This document shows, in pieces, positions 1 to 15,000 of a stretch of 64,000 nucleotides of DNA. Origin of the DNA: DAOVFN01 sp964607835 (lineage in GTDB: Archaea; Aenigmatarchaeota; Aenigmatarchaeia; QMZP01); the NCBI GenBank assembly GCA_964607835.1, contig CAZSLL010000002.1, positions 29,035-93,034 on the forward strand, written 5' to 3'. The stretch's first letter is position 1, and each line of letters starts with the position of its first letter. The notes beneath the pieces were generated by a model that was not told where the DNA came from, searched no databases, and saw nothing but the letters and a program-made list of their open reading frames with translations. A program made the translations under genes and the position numbers.

Positions 1-3000
1 GGCGGGCTGCATTTCAGCTTTGACCCTGGATGCTCATATGCCCTGGGCGAGCAGGACTGGCTGGCGGGCTCTGTGAACAATACATGCTACAGCACCCAGA
101 ACATGAGCCTGGCCTCCAACCTGACCATTATGGGCGAGATGCTCCAGCACGTGCTCGAGGCCAACTGCTCGGGCAACACCACGTGCTACGCAGACGAGAA
201 CGTGACCATGCAGGTCAACGTAACAGACGAGTGCGGGGTTGCTGTTCCGGACGCCTCGGTGAGCATGAACCTAACTCATGACAGCTACACAATCAACTGC
301 ACCCCTCTGGTGAACCAGGGCTCAGGGCTCTACAACTGCACCTGGAACGTCAGCGACTCCCCTGGCGGGAGTTATGACATAGAGCTCTTCACCAACCACA
401 GCAGCCACAACGAGAACCTCACCACCCACGAGGACATGTTCTTCAGGCAGGTCCCTCCCTCCCTTCACACAGAGGGCGCTGCCCCGGGCTCTGCCTTCTG
501 GGCGCGCTCTGCTGACGGAAGCCCGAGGTTCACCTTCTGGGTGAATGTCACTGACGATGACGACGAGGTCACGGTGGAGCTCTGGCACTACGACAACGAG
601 TCAGGGGGCGACTGGGAGCTGGCCAACTCCACTGTGCTCAATGATGCAGTTGGCTACAATGTCTCACTTTCCCTGGCCTACAGCAGCATACCAGGCGACA
701 TAGGCTACTGGAACTGGAAGATAAACGTTTCAGATGAGATGGGCGCGGGGGACGGGACCGGGGAGCACGAGATAGAGGTCCTCAGGAGGAACCTCAACAT
801 CTCGCTCTATTACGGAAACGCCTCGTCTGTGCACAGGATAAGCAACACGACCGTACTCTCTGTCATGGTAAAGGACGACTACGACAGCTTCTCGGTTACC
901 CAGGGCACTGGCAGGTTCTGGGTGACCACAGACGGAACAAACTACGGTCCTGAGCAGGTTCCCAGCTACACCGGAGGCATGATGAACCGCACCTTCAACC
1001 CCGACTGCGTTTACCAGGCCGGGGTCCAGAAATGGAAGGCAGGTGTAAGGGGGAGCAGCCTCTACAATGACAGGAACTCCTCCTCCTGGCAGGTGGACGT
1101 GTTCTCAGACCTCTACCCTGAAGTGGCCTATCCATACGGACAGTCATACCCAAAAGGGAATGCAGTCCCGCTCAGCGGGAGCCTCTCTGACGAGTGCGGC
1201 CAGGTGGCCGGGGCCACCACAGAGTTCGAGGCCTGGATAGACGGGGCCCAGCTCACCCCCGAGTGCACGCCCTCAGACGAGGGCGGAGGCATGTACAACT
1301 GCAGCCAGAGCACTGCCACAGCCACCTCGGGCATAAGCGCCTGGCACAACGTCACCATGAACGCATCCAAGGTCTACTACATAGCCAACTACACCCTTGA
1401 GGAGGACGTCTTCAGGGTTGCCCAGGAGCCCGACCTCAAGAGTCCTGGCGTGAGCCCGCCCACTGACGGCTGGGGCGTGAACTATACATTCTCTGTCACC
1501 GTCAATGACCAGGACCTTGACGACATCGTCAACGCCAGCTTCTGGACAGCCCGGGCGAGTTCAGGGCCCTTTGAGCTCAGGGGATACCAGAACTGGACCA
1601 GCGATCAGGCAGACCACGACTTCTACTATTACCAGGAGTTCACGTGCTCTGACTACACGGACGGGGTCTCCAATTCCGTTTACTACAAGTTCAACGGCAC
1701 TGACACCATCAACTTCTCTGACCAGACAGGGGTCCAGACGCTTTCCCTGCAGAAGGATGACGTGGGCTTCCAGAACGATGTCGGCGATTCCATCACTATT
1801 GACAGGGAGGGTTCTGTGACAGGGCTCCTTGGCATCCAGGTCTATGACGACGACAGGCCCAATGACCCGGTGCTGGGTCAGGGAATCAACGTTTCATTCT
1901 GGTCCACCAGGGACGGCATCAACTACTATGTCCCCATGTCAAACACAACCAACGGCACGGGATTCGCCTTCTACAGCTTTGGCCCTGACTGCAACTACTC
2001 GGCAGGCTCCCAGACATGGCAGGCCGGCACGAAAGAGAACACCTGCTATGGGGACCAGAACCAGACCAGCCTGGGGCAGTCACAGACCCTCCTCATCCTG
2101 GGCCAGCTCAAGAACTACCTGCAGCTTCCATCATCAAGCGACTTCAACGTAACCGACCAGATTGACATAAGGCTGAACATATCCACTGACTGCCCTGTGC
2201 AGGACGGCCTGCTTTCAGGCGCCACGGTGACCATAAACCTCACCAACGATGACACAGGAAACTACTCGGAGTGCTCCTCAGTGGATGACGAGGGGGACGG
2301 CTGGTACAACTGCACATGGGACTCAACCGGATTCGAGGAGGGCTGGTGGTCAGTGAACGTCACGGCCAGCCTGGCCAACTACAGATACAACACCACCACG
2401 TGGTCGGGCAGGTTCTACCTGGACAACCTCAACATGACAGCTGGTAACCAGACCGCACACCCAGCAGAGGGCGGCTGGGGGACAAACTACACCTACAACA
2501 TTACAATCAGCGATGCCGAGAGCGACTGGGTGACGTGCTACCTCTGGACCAACACTACAGGCTCAGGATGGGTCCTCAGGGGCTCTGACGTGGTCCAGGG
2601 CTCGGGCAACTGCTCCATCGTGGTCTCCGGGTTCTCATGGACAGACGTGGGCCAGACCAATTACAGGTTCGCAATAAACGACACCTTCAACTCCTTCGAG
2701 ACCGACAACTTCACGGGCCCGCTACTGCATTATGACTACGTCACCATAGGGCACTATATAGGCAACCAGAGCAACGTCAACAGAAGCGGCATCCAGAGCA
2801 CCCTCCTCTCGGTGTTCGTTAACGACACTGACTACGGCTCCCCTCGCTCTGGCATCAACACCACGTTCTGGGTCTCTTACACTAACGGCTCCTCTGACTA
2901 CGACTCAGGCGGGACCGAGACCACAAATGCCTCAGGCCATGCAGGATACCAGTTCGGGCCGGGCTGCAGCTACACAGTGGGAAGGCACCAGTGGAAGGCC

Positions 3001-6000
3001 GGGGTCACAGACACGAGATACAACAACACCAACACATCAGAGTACCTGGAGCTTAACATCACAGGAGACCTCCTGCCTGTCATAACAGAACCCCTTGGCG
3101 GGACAGCCGGTCTGGTCCTGCAGGGCCAGAACGTGAGCCTCAGGGCGAGGCTGGACTCTGACTGCGGCTCAGAGGTCATGAACGATACCAGGGTATCTTT
3201 CATATTCGACAACATGACATCAGAGTTCTACTGCCTTCCGCCAGATGACCAGGGAGACGGCTACTACAACTGCACATACAACACCTCCTCCCTGGCTGCC
3301 GGGTGGTACAACATGACCTTCAACGCCTCCAGGGAATTCTACAACCCCAACTCCACCACAGAGAGCGGTGCATTCTTCGTGGAGACCGCCCCGGAGCTGT
3401 CCAGCCCGGGTGTGGACAAGCTGGTGGGGGGCTGGGGCGAGACCTTCACCTTCTCTGTTGACGTCACTGACCGCGACATGGACACAGTGACCGTGAGGGC
3501 CTACTACAGGGTGTTCGAGGACGGAACGGGCTGGGGGGACTGGACCCAGATACTGCCGTCCAACCAGACCTCAGGGACAGGCAGGACCGTGACCTTCACA
3601 AAGAACAACTTCCTCACAAGCGAGATTGGCAACCTCACCTTCAAGTTCAACGCCACTGACGACAACACCAACTCCCCGGCAGGAACAGGAACAGGCACAC
3701 AGTACTCTGACGAGGTGGCCTATTCAGGCAACCTGACGCTGGAGAAGGACGACACCATACTTGTATATTATGAGGGCAACGAGACCAGCGTCAACAGGGT
3801 GGGGAGCGACAGCGTGACCTTCAAGCTCGGGGCCCTGGACGTGGACAAGGGATATGAGTACATCCCATACCTGCTCCAGGGCCAGGTCTGGGTGACCAGC
3901 GCTTTCGGGGTTCCTGGCTCGTACATAAAGGACGGTGACCAGGGATTCGTGAGGAACCTCACCTACAGCTTCGACCCCGCCTGCCAGTACGGCGTGGGCA
4001 AGAAGGACTGGAAGGCCAACTTCACCGGCGACTACCACAAGTCAGCGGAGTCTGATGAGTTTAACGTGACCATTAACTCCGAGTACACTGCCTCCATAGA
4101 GTACCCACACGGCCAGAGCTTTGACAGGGAGACGGATGACATACCCTTGAGCATGAGCCTTGACGACGCCGCCGGGTGCGGCCTGGTGACAGGGGCCACC
4201 ACAGAGTTCAGCGTGAACGGAAAGGGCAGGGTCTGCGACGGAACTGACATGACAGACGGGCTCTACAACTGCACGGTCAACCAGGCCCAGGTGTCCTCCT
4301 GGGACTACGGCTGGTACAATGTAACCGGCAACGCCACCAGGGAATACTACCCAGAGGACGTGAACGACACATATGAGGACGCCTTTTACCTGGCATCCAG
4401 CCCTCTGCTCCAGAATGAGCAGCTCTCATACACCTCTTTCTGGGGGGACCAGGGCAACTTCAGCGTAACCGTATACGATGCAGACAACGGCTCAGTTACC
4501 GTGTACCTCTACAAGAAGCTGGATGTGGGTGGCGAGTGGGTGCTCCTGGGTTCTGACTCCTGCGTCGGCTGTGACAACAGCCCGGTCATAACAATAAGCC
4601 ACGACTTTGACTGCGGTGACATAGGCACCAACTACTACAAGTTCAACGCCACTGACAACTGGGGATACAGCGACGCGACAGGTGAGAACGACAACCCATT
4701 CACCCTGCTCAAGGACAACAGCAACGTTTTCTACTACACTGACAGCGAAATGACAGTGGACAGGGAAACAGGGTCAGTCGAGCTGGCTGCTGAGTTCACT
4801 GACACAACCCTGAGCGAGCCCGTCCAGCCCGGGACCAACGGAACCTTCTACATCACATACGACGGGGTGACCATGATAGAGCTCAACAGGACACAGACCA
4901 ATGCCTCGGGCCATGTCTCCTACATCTTCAACCCCAACTGCACCTATGAATCCCTGCCCCAGGAGTGGATGGTCAGGCTTGAGGACGAGGCATGCTACGT
5001 TGAGGGCCAGACCCCCGCACCCAACTACACCGTGCACTCCATGGGCAACCTCAAGATAAACATGGACACCCCCTACGAGGGCGAGGAGTTCCAGACCACC
5101 AGCCTAATAGACATAAGGTTCAACGTGACCTCTGACTGCCCGCTCGGGGGGAGGGTGAACGACACTTACACAACCATACAACTGGTCTCGCCCAGCGGGG
5201 ACTGGGAGACCTGCTCCAGGAACAACGAGTCAGGCCCGAACAACGGCCACTTCAACTGCACATGGGACTCCACTGACAAGGAGACCGGGGACTGGGGAAT
5301 CCAGGTCAACGCCTCCTACGCAAACTACAACGAGAACAGGACCCTTTTCGCTGGGTGGATAAACCTCACCAACGCAGCCCCTGCCTACAGCAACGAGCAG
5401 GTCGACCCGGGCGAGTCAGGATGGGGCGACACCTTCAACTACAGCGTTGACGTGGCTGACGCAGACGCAGACAACGTAAACTGCACGCTCTTCGTCTCAA
5501 CCAACGGGGGAAGCAGCTGGGAGGAGAAGGGTTACATGCTCGTGACAGGTGGCAACAGCAGGTGCTACGTGGAGGTAAGCGACTTCTCCTGCGGGGAGAT
5601 GGGAACAGACAACCAGTACTACTTCAGGCTCTCTGACGCCTACATAGAGGTTGACACCCCTGCTTACGACGGGCCCAACCTCACCGTGGACTCTGTCAGT
5701 GTTCAGCATGTTTTCGGGGATCAGGAGGATGTTAACAGGTCAACAGAGACAATTGGCCTGAGCGTGCTCTTCACAGACACCACCAAGGGCCAGGCCCTGG
5801 AGCCTGTCACCGCATATCTCAATGTAACCAGGAACGGCCAGGACTACACGTTCCTTGACTCCAACGCCACGGCATCAGGCTACGCCAACTTCAGCTTCTC
5901 CCCTGGCTGCGCGTTCAACGCCACAAAGCATCACTGGAACATGCTCATAAACGATACATGCTTCGAGAACACGACAAGCGGAGAGCTCAACATAACGGTC

Positions 6001-9000
6001 ATGGGCCGGTACGGCATAGAGATTCTCTCGCCGCTTGGTGAGGAGTACCTCAGGGGAGGCAACATCACTGTGGACCTGAACTTCAGCGAGGAGGGCTGCG
6101 GCGAGCTCATTCCAGCCGACCTCCCCACCACCAGGACCATAACCATGGTGAGCGACTACCAGGGCACCAGCTTCTCGTGCTCCCCTGTCCAGCACAACTC
6201 ATCAGCCACCTACAACTGCACGTTCAACACCTCACTCAACCCCGGCGAGATGCCTGCCAGGGGCTACTCAATAACCGTATTCGCCAACAGCCAGTACTTC
6301 AACCCGGAGAACAGGACCACACAGTACTCCGGGAGGACGAGCGGGTTCTGGATAGACACCGCGCCCGAGCTCGCGTTCCCCGGGCTCAACACCACGGGCT
6401 ATGACGGGGACACCGGAAGGAACGGGTCCTGGTCAGAGGACAGGAACTACACAATTACAGTGACAGACGAGGACGGCGACAACGTTGAGGTGTCCTACTG
6501 GAGGCGCCAGTGGACAGGGTCCTCATGGGGCTCATGGAGCAAGATAGACACAAAATACCCCAGCGCTCCGATTGGCCAGGAGCTGGTGTTCGGGGAGGAC
6601 GGGCCAACGAGCTTCTTCAACCGGCCGTCGGACTACGGGACATGGCAGTTCAAGTTCGAGGCCGAGGACGGCGACACCTGGCCAGAGGCCGGGGGGACAA
6701 AGTACTACTCCAACACCACCGGCATGAACTTCACGGTGGAGAAGGACGACATGCTCGTTGAGTACTATGAAGGCAGTGATGTCAGCAATTGGAGGAACGG
6801 GACAGACAGCATCGTCCTGTCAGCAAAGGTATTCTCGGTCGACCAGAACAGGTACCTGGCAGACGGGGAGGCCCAGGCCATGGTGTGGGTCACGAAGGAC
6901 GGCTCGGGCTACGAGAACATAACAACGCTATGGGACCCTCCCCTGACAGATGATGACGGCTTCATCAACCAGACATTCAATTTCACGTGCGACTATGACG
7001 TGGGGGTGCAGTACTGGAGGATACAGGCTGTGGACAACACAGACTATAAGGACACCAACAACACAGGGAACCTCAATGTCACGGTCAGGACCTACCTCAA
7101 CGGAAGCATAAACCTTCCGGACTACCAGGTATTCAGGAGGACCCCTTACAACAACGTGACATTCAACATGACGGTCTGGGATGAGTGCTCGGCAGTTGAC
7201 AGCCCCGGCAACCTCCTGCTGGAGATAGACGAGTCAGGCCCTGCCCCTCCCATGCAGAGGTCTGAGGCCGCAATAGAGCAGCACGGCTCAGGAGTCTACT
7301 ACTACAACTGGTCCACAGGCACCAGCTCTCCAAACATCTCCAACACAGGATGGTACAACCTCACCTTCGAGATGACCAAGCAGCATTACCAGAACCTGCA
7401 CGTCCTCAAGCCTGACGGCTTCATGCTTGCCACTGCCCCTGAACTCCAGTACTTCGGGGACAGCGTTAAGTCCACCGGCGCCCCTCCCCAGACAGACGGC
7501 TATGGCGGGTGGGGAGAGGAGTACGAGTTCCAGTACTGGTGCAGGAGCCCTGACGGACTGGAGTTCAACGTGAGCGTGTGGTACAAGCACAACCAGTCAT
7601 CCCAGTGGACAGATCTGGGAACCCACCCATGCGTATCCACGAGCAACTGGAACTCCACTGCATATGACCAGTTCACGAGCGCCGAGTACTTCTCGTGCTC
7701 TGACATAACCCATCCCGGGGACAGTGCCTCCTTCAAGGTCAACGCAACAGACGAGTTCGGGTTCGGTGACGAGCTGGATGTCGTGAACTACACCATAACC
7801 AGGGACAACGTCACCGTGACCAGGGTGTCATCATCAGGCATAACCATAGACAGGGAGGGGCAGGACACCGGGCTTTTCGGTTTCGTGGTCAATGATTCTG
7901 ACCGCTCTGGTGAGGCCGTGGGCTCAGGGGTCTCAGGGGTGGTCTACGTGACCACGGACGGCACGAACTACAACACCGCCTACTACAACACCACAGGAAC
8001 AGGCTCCAGGATGTACTTTGATTTCGACCCTGACTGCAACCACGGATACGGCGGGCAGGACTGGCTGGGCGGCGTATACCAGAATGACACCTGCTATGTC
8101 CAGAGGAATATGAGCTCGAGCTCCTCGCTTACAGTGAGGGGCCAGCTCAAGAACTTCATTGATGTTCCCTCTCACAGGGAGGTCTACAACGTCACTGAGC
8201 AGATTCCGGTGAGGTTTAACACAACCTCAGAGTGCTCCTCAGAGGGCATGATATCAGGCTCATCCACATACCTCAGCCTCGGCGCGCCCAACGGGAGCTG
8301 GTACCCCTGCACGCCGATTCTGGACGAGGAGGGCGCTGAGTCAGGGTTTTACAACTGCACCTGGGACTCCAGCGACATGCAGGAGGGCAACTGGAGCATA
8401 AACATGACCTCCTGGAGGGCGAATTTCCTCAGCAACATGACCATTCTCAGTGACTGGTTCTGGCTCGAGAACCTCAACTCCACGAACGAGAGCATCCATG
8501 TCTCCCCTGCCCGTGATGGCTGGACCATGCCCTACAACTTCACTGTTGTCATCAACGACTCTGACTCTGACCACATAGACTGCTCCCTGTATATAGACAC
8601 CTATGACGGCTCTGGCTGGCAGCTCAGGGGAACCGACTCACTCTACAGCCCCACGGGCGTGGTTGACATGCAGTGCTCTGTGATGGTCAGCGACTTCACA
8701 GGGGAGGACATCGGGCCCAACACGTTCAGGTTTTTCATTGAGAACGGTGAGCCCACCAACGCATTCAACACCACCAACATATCAGGCCCGACACTCGAGC
8801 CCAGCAACATTACAATAGAGCACGTGTCAGGCAACATGAGCTACGTGAACATCTCTGATGAGGTCCCGGGCTCCAGCGCCCTGCTCTCGGTGTTCGTGAA
8901 CGACACTGACAACCAGTCCCTTGCGGACAATGCAAACGTGACATTCTGGGTATGGCACAACCAGACCTCAATGGCCCCTGAGTTCGTCAACGCCACCAAC

Positions 9001-12000
9001 GCCTCGGGCTTCGGCAACTACTACCTCAACCCCGGCTGCAGCTTCACCCCGGGCAACTGGGAGTGGGTTGCCGGGGTGACTGACGGGTACTATGAGAACA
9101 GGAACACGAGCACCCTGAACATCACGGTCCTCGGAACAATAACAAACACAATACTCGAGCCACTTGGCACAGAGCACCTGCGCGGCACCAACATAACCAT
9201 CAGGTTCAGGCTCAACGACAGCTGCGGAAGGAACATAACAGGGGCGCAGGACATGAACATAACCCTCACCCACGAGGACACTGACCAGGGCTTTTCCTGC
9301 GACAACATACAGGAGGAGGGCAGCGGCCTCTACAACTGCTCCTTCAACACCTCGGCCAACCCCTCTGAGCTGCCTGCCCAGGAATACAGCATCAGCATAT
9401 CCTCGTCCAAGCCCTACTACAACAACGACACCAGGCAGGTTGCCTTCGTGGGCGACACCTCGGGCTTCTTCATTGGCACGCGGCCTGTGCTGGAGGGCCC
9501 CAACGTCTCGGCCTCGGGCGGGGACTGGACCGTGGGCTCGTGGTCAGAGGACTGGAACTTCACGGTAAACATAACCGACGAGGACGGCGACACGGTCTTC
9601 CTGACCCTGTGGAGGAGGCAGTGGCAGGACGGGACTGGCTGGGAGGAATGGGAGGAGGTGGACACAAAGCAGTACAGCAACACAGACCAGACCCTTGGCT
9701 ACATAAAGGACAGCGCCTACACCTCGCCGGCCAGCCTGGGCAACTGGTCCTTCAAGTTCAACGCCACTGACAGCGGCAACCTGCCACTTTTCGGCGGGCC
9801 TGAGTTCAACTACACTGCTGACGGGTTCAACTACACAATAGAGAGGGACGACCTGGAGATAACCTACTATGCAGGCTCGGGCATGGACCTGGACAGGAAC
9901 GGCTCGGCATCGCTCATGCTCTCGGTCCTGGTGTACGACTCTGACCAGAACAGGTACCTGACAGGCGGTGAGGCTGACGGCTACCTCTGGATAACCAGGG
10001 ACGGCTCCAGCTACGAGCAGGAGAACAGCATCTCCACCCAGAATAACGGGTTTGTCAACTATTCATTCAACCCCGGATGCCCGTATGACGTAGGCGAGCA
10101 GCTCTGGAAGGTGGGCATAGAGGGAAACAATGACTTCAAGGATGTTAACTCCAGCGTGTTCAACGTGACCCTGCACACCTTCATAGACGGCAACATCACC
10201 CACCCACACGGCCAGACATTCTACCAGGGGGCCCAGATACCCATGTGGTTTGACCTTTACGAGGGGGACTGCGCTGGCAACCCCCTCACGAGCCCGGCCA
10301 CCATGCAGCTGGTCATCAACTCAACAGACGGCTCTGCCACGTACTACGTGCCCATAGGCCAGATAAACCAGTGGGGCAACGGGACCTACAACCACACCTG
10401 GGACTCAGCAAGCAAGGCCACCAAGTTCTTCAACATCACAGCAGAGCTCACCAAGCCCTATTATTATGACGCCGCTGTTACCAGGGAGAGCGCGTTCGCA
10501 CTCACCACTGCCCCTGAGCTCCAGTCACCGAACTACTACTCCACGAGCGACCACGCCTCCAACGACGGGGGATGGGGCGAGCTCCATGCATTCCAGGCCA
10601 ACTGCAGGGACAGGGACGATAACAACGTCACCCTGAGGCTCTACTGGAGGAAGACACCTGACCACGGCTGGGAGTACCTTGACCAGCAGACCTGCAGGGG
10701 CGTGAACTACCAGACCTACACATTCGAGGACTACTACTTTGACTGCAATGACATAACCCCGTCCGGGTGGAACTCCCAGTTCAAGCTCAACGGCACAGAC
10801 TCCTACAACTTCAGCGACGAGACCAACCCCGAGAACTTCACCATAACCATGGACGATGTCCAGGTGAACTACATCACAGGCTACAACCTTGACATCAACA
10901 GGGAGGGCTCAGCGAGCGGGCTCTTCCTCATAATGATAAACGACTCTGACAAGGACTACGAGGGAGTGGGCCCGGGCATCAACGCGACCACGTGGGTCAG
11001 CACTGACGGCTCCAGGTTCCTGACCAACTACACCAACACGACCGCAGAAGACTCCATGATGTACATGTACTTCAACCCTGACTGCAACCACAGCACAGGT
11101 GAGCAGGAATGGGTCTCAGGTACCCTGGATGACACGTGCTACAAGGACGTGAATATGACCGGGGGCTCCAGGGATTTCCAGGTCTACGGCCAGCTCAGGA
11201 ACAACCTCGGTATGCCCGGCCACCTAGAGACCTTCAACGTCACAGAGAACGTGAGCATAAGGTTCAACGCTACGTCTGACTGCTCTGCAGAGGGAAGGGT
11301 AAGCAACGCCTACACCACTGTCCAGCTCCAGAATCCCTACGGAGAGTACCAGCCCTGCGCGCCCGTCATCAACGAGACCGCGCCGAGCCAGGGATGGTAC
11401 AACTGCACCTGGGACTCCACTGACCAGAGGGAAGGCTTCTGGTCAATCCAGCTGAACTCCTCCAGGGCCTACTTCAGCAGCAACCAGACTCTCTACCAGG
11501 ACTGGTTCAGGCTCGAGAACCTCAACGCCACGTGGACAGGGCTCCAGGTGTCACCTGCAACAGACGGGTGGACAAGGCTCTACAACTTCTCTGTGAACAT
11601 AACCGACCCTGACTCTGACCTTATCAACTGCACCCTTGAAATCAACAAGTACGACGGCAGCGGATGGGTTGCACACGACAACATGACCCTTTACAACTCC
11701 ACAGGGATAAGGGGCGAGGTGTGCTGGGTAACTGTCTGGAACTTCACCGGCGATGACATCGGACAGAACAGCTACAGGTTCTACATCCAGAACGGCGAGC
11801 CCGCCAACTACTTCAGGACAGACAACTACACAGGCCCCACCCTCCAGGTTGCCAACACCTCCCTGTCCTTCGCCACCCAGAACAGCACAGAGGTCAACAT
11901 CACAGGGGATTACGAGTACCTGGCCATCCTCCTCAACGACACTGACAACGTGACAGCAGGCCCGTGGAACCCGCCCGGGGTCAACGTGACCTTCTGGGTC

Positions 12001-15000
12001 TCGCACAACCAGTCCTCTGTTGACCAGGGCAACCTCACCCAGACCAACGGGACAGGCCACGCCAACGTATGGTTCGACCCCGGCTGCTCATATTCCGTGG
12101 GCCCACAGCAGTGGTGGGCCAACGCCACTGATTCCCACTACGAGATGAACAGGACGCAAGGAAACCTCACTGTCATAGTCCATGACGACCTCAACGTCAA
12201 CATCCAGAAGCCCCTTGGCATGGAGTACCTCAACGGCACCAACGTGACAGTGAGGTTTAACTTGACAGACAGTTGCGGTAACCTCATAGCAGGCGCCAAC
12301 ATCGCCATAAACATGACCCACGAGGACTCTCTCCAGGAGTTCTCATGCGGCCCTGTCATAAGGGAGGAGGACCAGGGAGGGGCAGAAGGATGGTACAACT
12401 GCACCTTCAACACGTCATCCATACCATCCCAGGAGTACACGCTTACCATAACAGCCAACAAGACCTGGTACAATTTCGAGAGGCACACTGACCCATATCT
12501 GGACGGTTCAACGGGGTTCTTCATAGAGACCCTTCCGAGGTTGTCCAGCCCCATGATAAACACATCAATAGACGGTTATGAGTCAGGGGGATGGGGCGAG
12601 CACTTCAATTTCTCTGTTGAGGTCACTGACGATGACGGTGACTCTGTCACGGTCTCCCTCTACAAGAGGATCTGGACAGGCGCCGGGTGGTCGGCCTGGT
12701 CAGAGGTGACCAGCACACTGTTCTGCTCACAGTGCGAGGATACCCTGGTCTACTTCGCAGAGAACCCTGAGACCTACAATCCCTCCACTGACCTTGGAAC
12801 CTGGCAGTTCAACTTCACTGCATACGATGACGGCTCTGCACCGAGGATTGGCGGGACCACCTACACCACTCAGGTCATGGGATACAACTACACGGTGGAG
12901 AGGGATGACATCACCATAAACGAGTTCATCGGAGACGGGCTATCTGTCTGGAGAAACGGCACGGATTCAGTCACACTGACCAGCAAGGTCAATGACACTG
13001 ACCTGGGCTCGCTGCTGGAGTACAACGACATAGACAGTGAGGGTATAATCTGGATAACCAAGGACCATGCCGATTTCCTGCTGGTGGACAGCTCCCTCTC
13101 CACTGACGAGAACGGTAACATGAGCTACAACTTCAACCCTGATGGGAATTCCGAGAGCTGCGAGTACGACGTGGGTCCGCAGTACTGGAAGATGGGAACC
13201 AGCGGTCACCAGGACTACAAGGACGTCAACTCGAGCAGCAGTACGGTTGTCCTGTGGTCCTTCCTCAACGGCACAATAGAGACCCCGCAGGGAGAGCCCA
13301 CCAGGAGGGGCATAGACCCTGTGAACGTAACCTTCAATGTGTTTGACGAGTGTGACAACGGCGTTAGCCCGCTCAACAACACCATAATAAGGTTTGCCCA
13401 CACGAACGAAATCTACAACATAACCTCAGGCATAACCGATTACGGAAACGGGACGTACTTCTATTCATGGGACACAACAGGTCGCCACCTTGGCATGTAC
13501 AACCTCACAGTAGAGCTATACAAGGACTATTACGTTGGCCTTAATATGACCCTTGAGGACGCCTTCATGCTCGGTTCATCTCCTGAGCTAAGCTACCCGC
13601 CCACAAACTGGTACTACTCAGACGATGACGGTGGCTGGGGCGAGGACTGGACATTCAGGGTGAGGTACAGGGACGGCGAGGTCGGGGACAACCTGAACAT
13701 ATCCCTCTGGAAGAGGCGCACGCCAGATGATCCCTGGGAGCATGTCATGATGAAGAACTACACAGTGGAATCAACCACATGGAGCTCCTACCTCTACTAC
13801 GAGGTGGATGACTTCACCTGCGGTAACGTGACGCCCCCTGGCTGGGAGTCGCAGTACAAGTTCAATGTCACTGACCAGTGGGGCTTCGACTACGAACATG
13901 ACACAGAGAACTTAACCATATACAGGGACAACGTGAGCTTCCTCTACAGGGCAGGCGATGACGCCGGGATTGACAGGGAGGGCTCTGATATTGGGAGGCT
14001 GGGCATACTGGTGAGGGACTATGACAGGTCCAACATGCAGGTCGGGGAGAACGTGTCCGGAAGGTTCTGGATAACCACGGACGGCTCGAGCTACGAGACC
14101 GGTTTCGTCAACCAGACCAACTCCTCGGGAGAGATTAGCCTCTACTTTGACCCCAACTGCACCTACAGGACAGGGGTCCAGGACTGGGTGGCAGGGACAT
14201 ACGGGGACGAGTGCTACTTTGATGAAAACTTCTCTGAGTTCAGCCTCACGATATATGGACAACTCAAGAACGGCATACTACTACCTCCATACCAGGAGGT
14301 CTACAATTTGACAGAACCTGTTCCCATCAGGGTGAACATGACCTCTGATTGCCCTGGTCAGGAGGCCTCGATTAACGCAACCTCACTAACGGTCCAGCTC
14401 CAGAGCCCTTACGGTGCCTGGCAAAGCTGCTCGCCTGTCGCCAACGAGACCCCACCCAGCGAGGGGTACTACAACTGTACGTGGGACTCCACTGACCAGA
14501 GGGAAGGCTTCTGGTCCATACAGCTGAACTCCTCCAGGGCCTACTTCAGCAGCAACCAGACTCTCTACCAGGACTGGTTCAGGCTCGAGAACCTCAACGC
14601 CACGTGGACAGGGCTCCAGGTGTCACCTGCAACAGACGGGTGGACAAGGCTCTACAACTTCTCTGTGAACATAACCGACCCTGACTCTGACCTTATCAAC
14701 TGCACCCTTGAAATCAACAAGTACGACGGCAGCGGATGGGTTGCACACGACAACATGACCCTTTACAACTCCACAGGGATAAGGGGCGAGGTGTGCTGGG
14801 TAACTGTCTGGAACTTCACCGGCGATGACATCGGACAGAACAGCTACAGGTTCTACATCCAGAACGGCGAGCCCGCCAACTACTTCAGGACAGACAACTA
14901 CACAGGCCCCACCCTCCAGGTTGCCAACACCTCCCTGTCCTTCGCCACCCAGAACAGCACAGAGGTCAACATCACAGGGGATTACGAGTACCTGGCCATC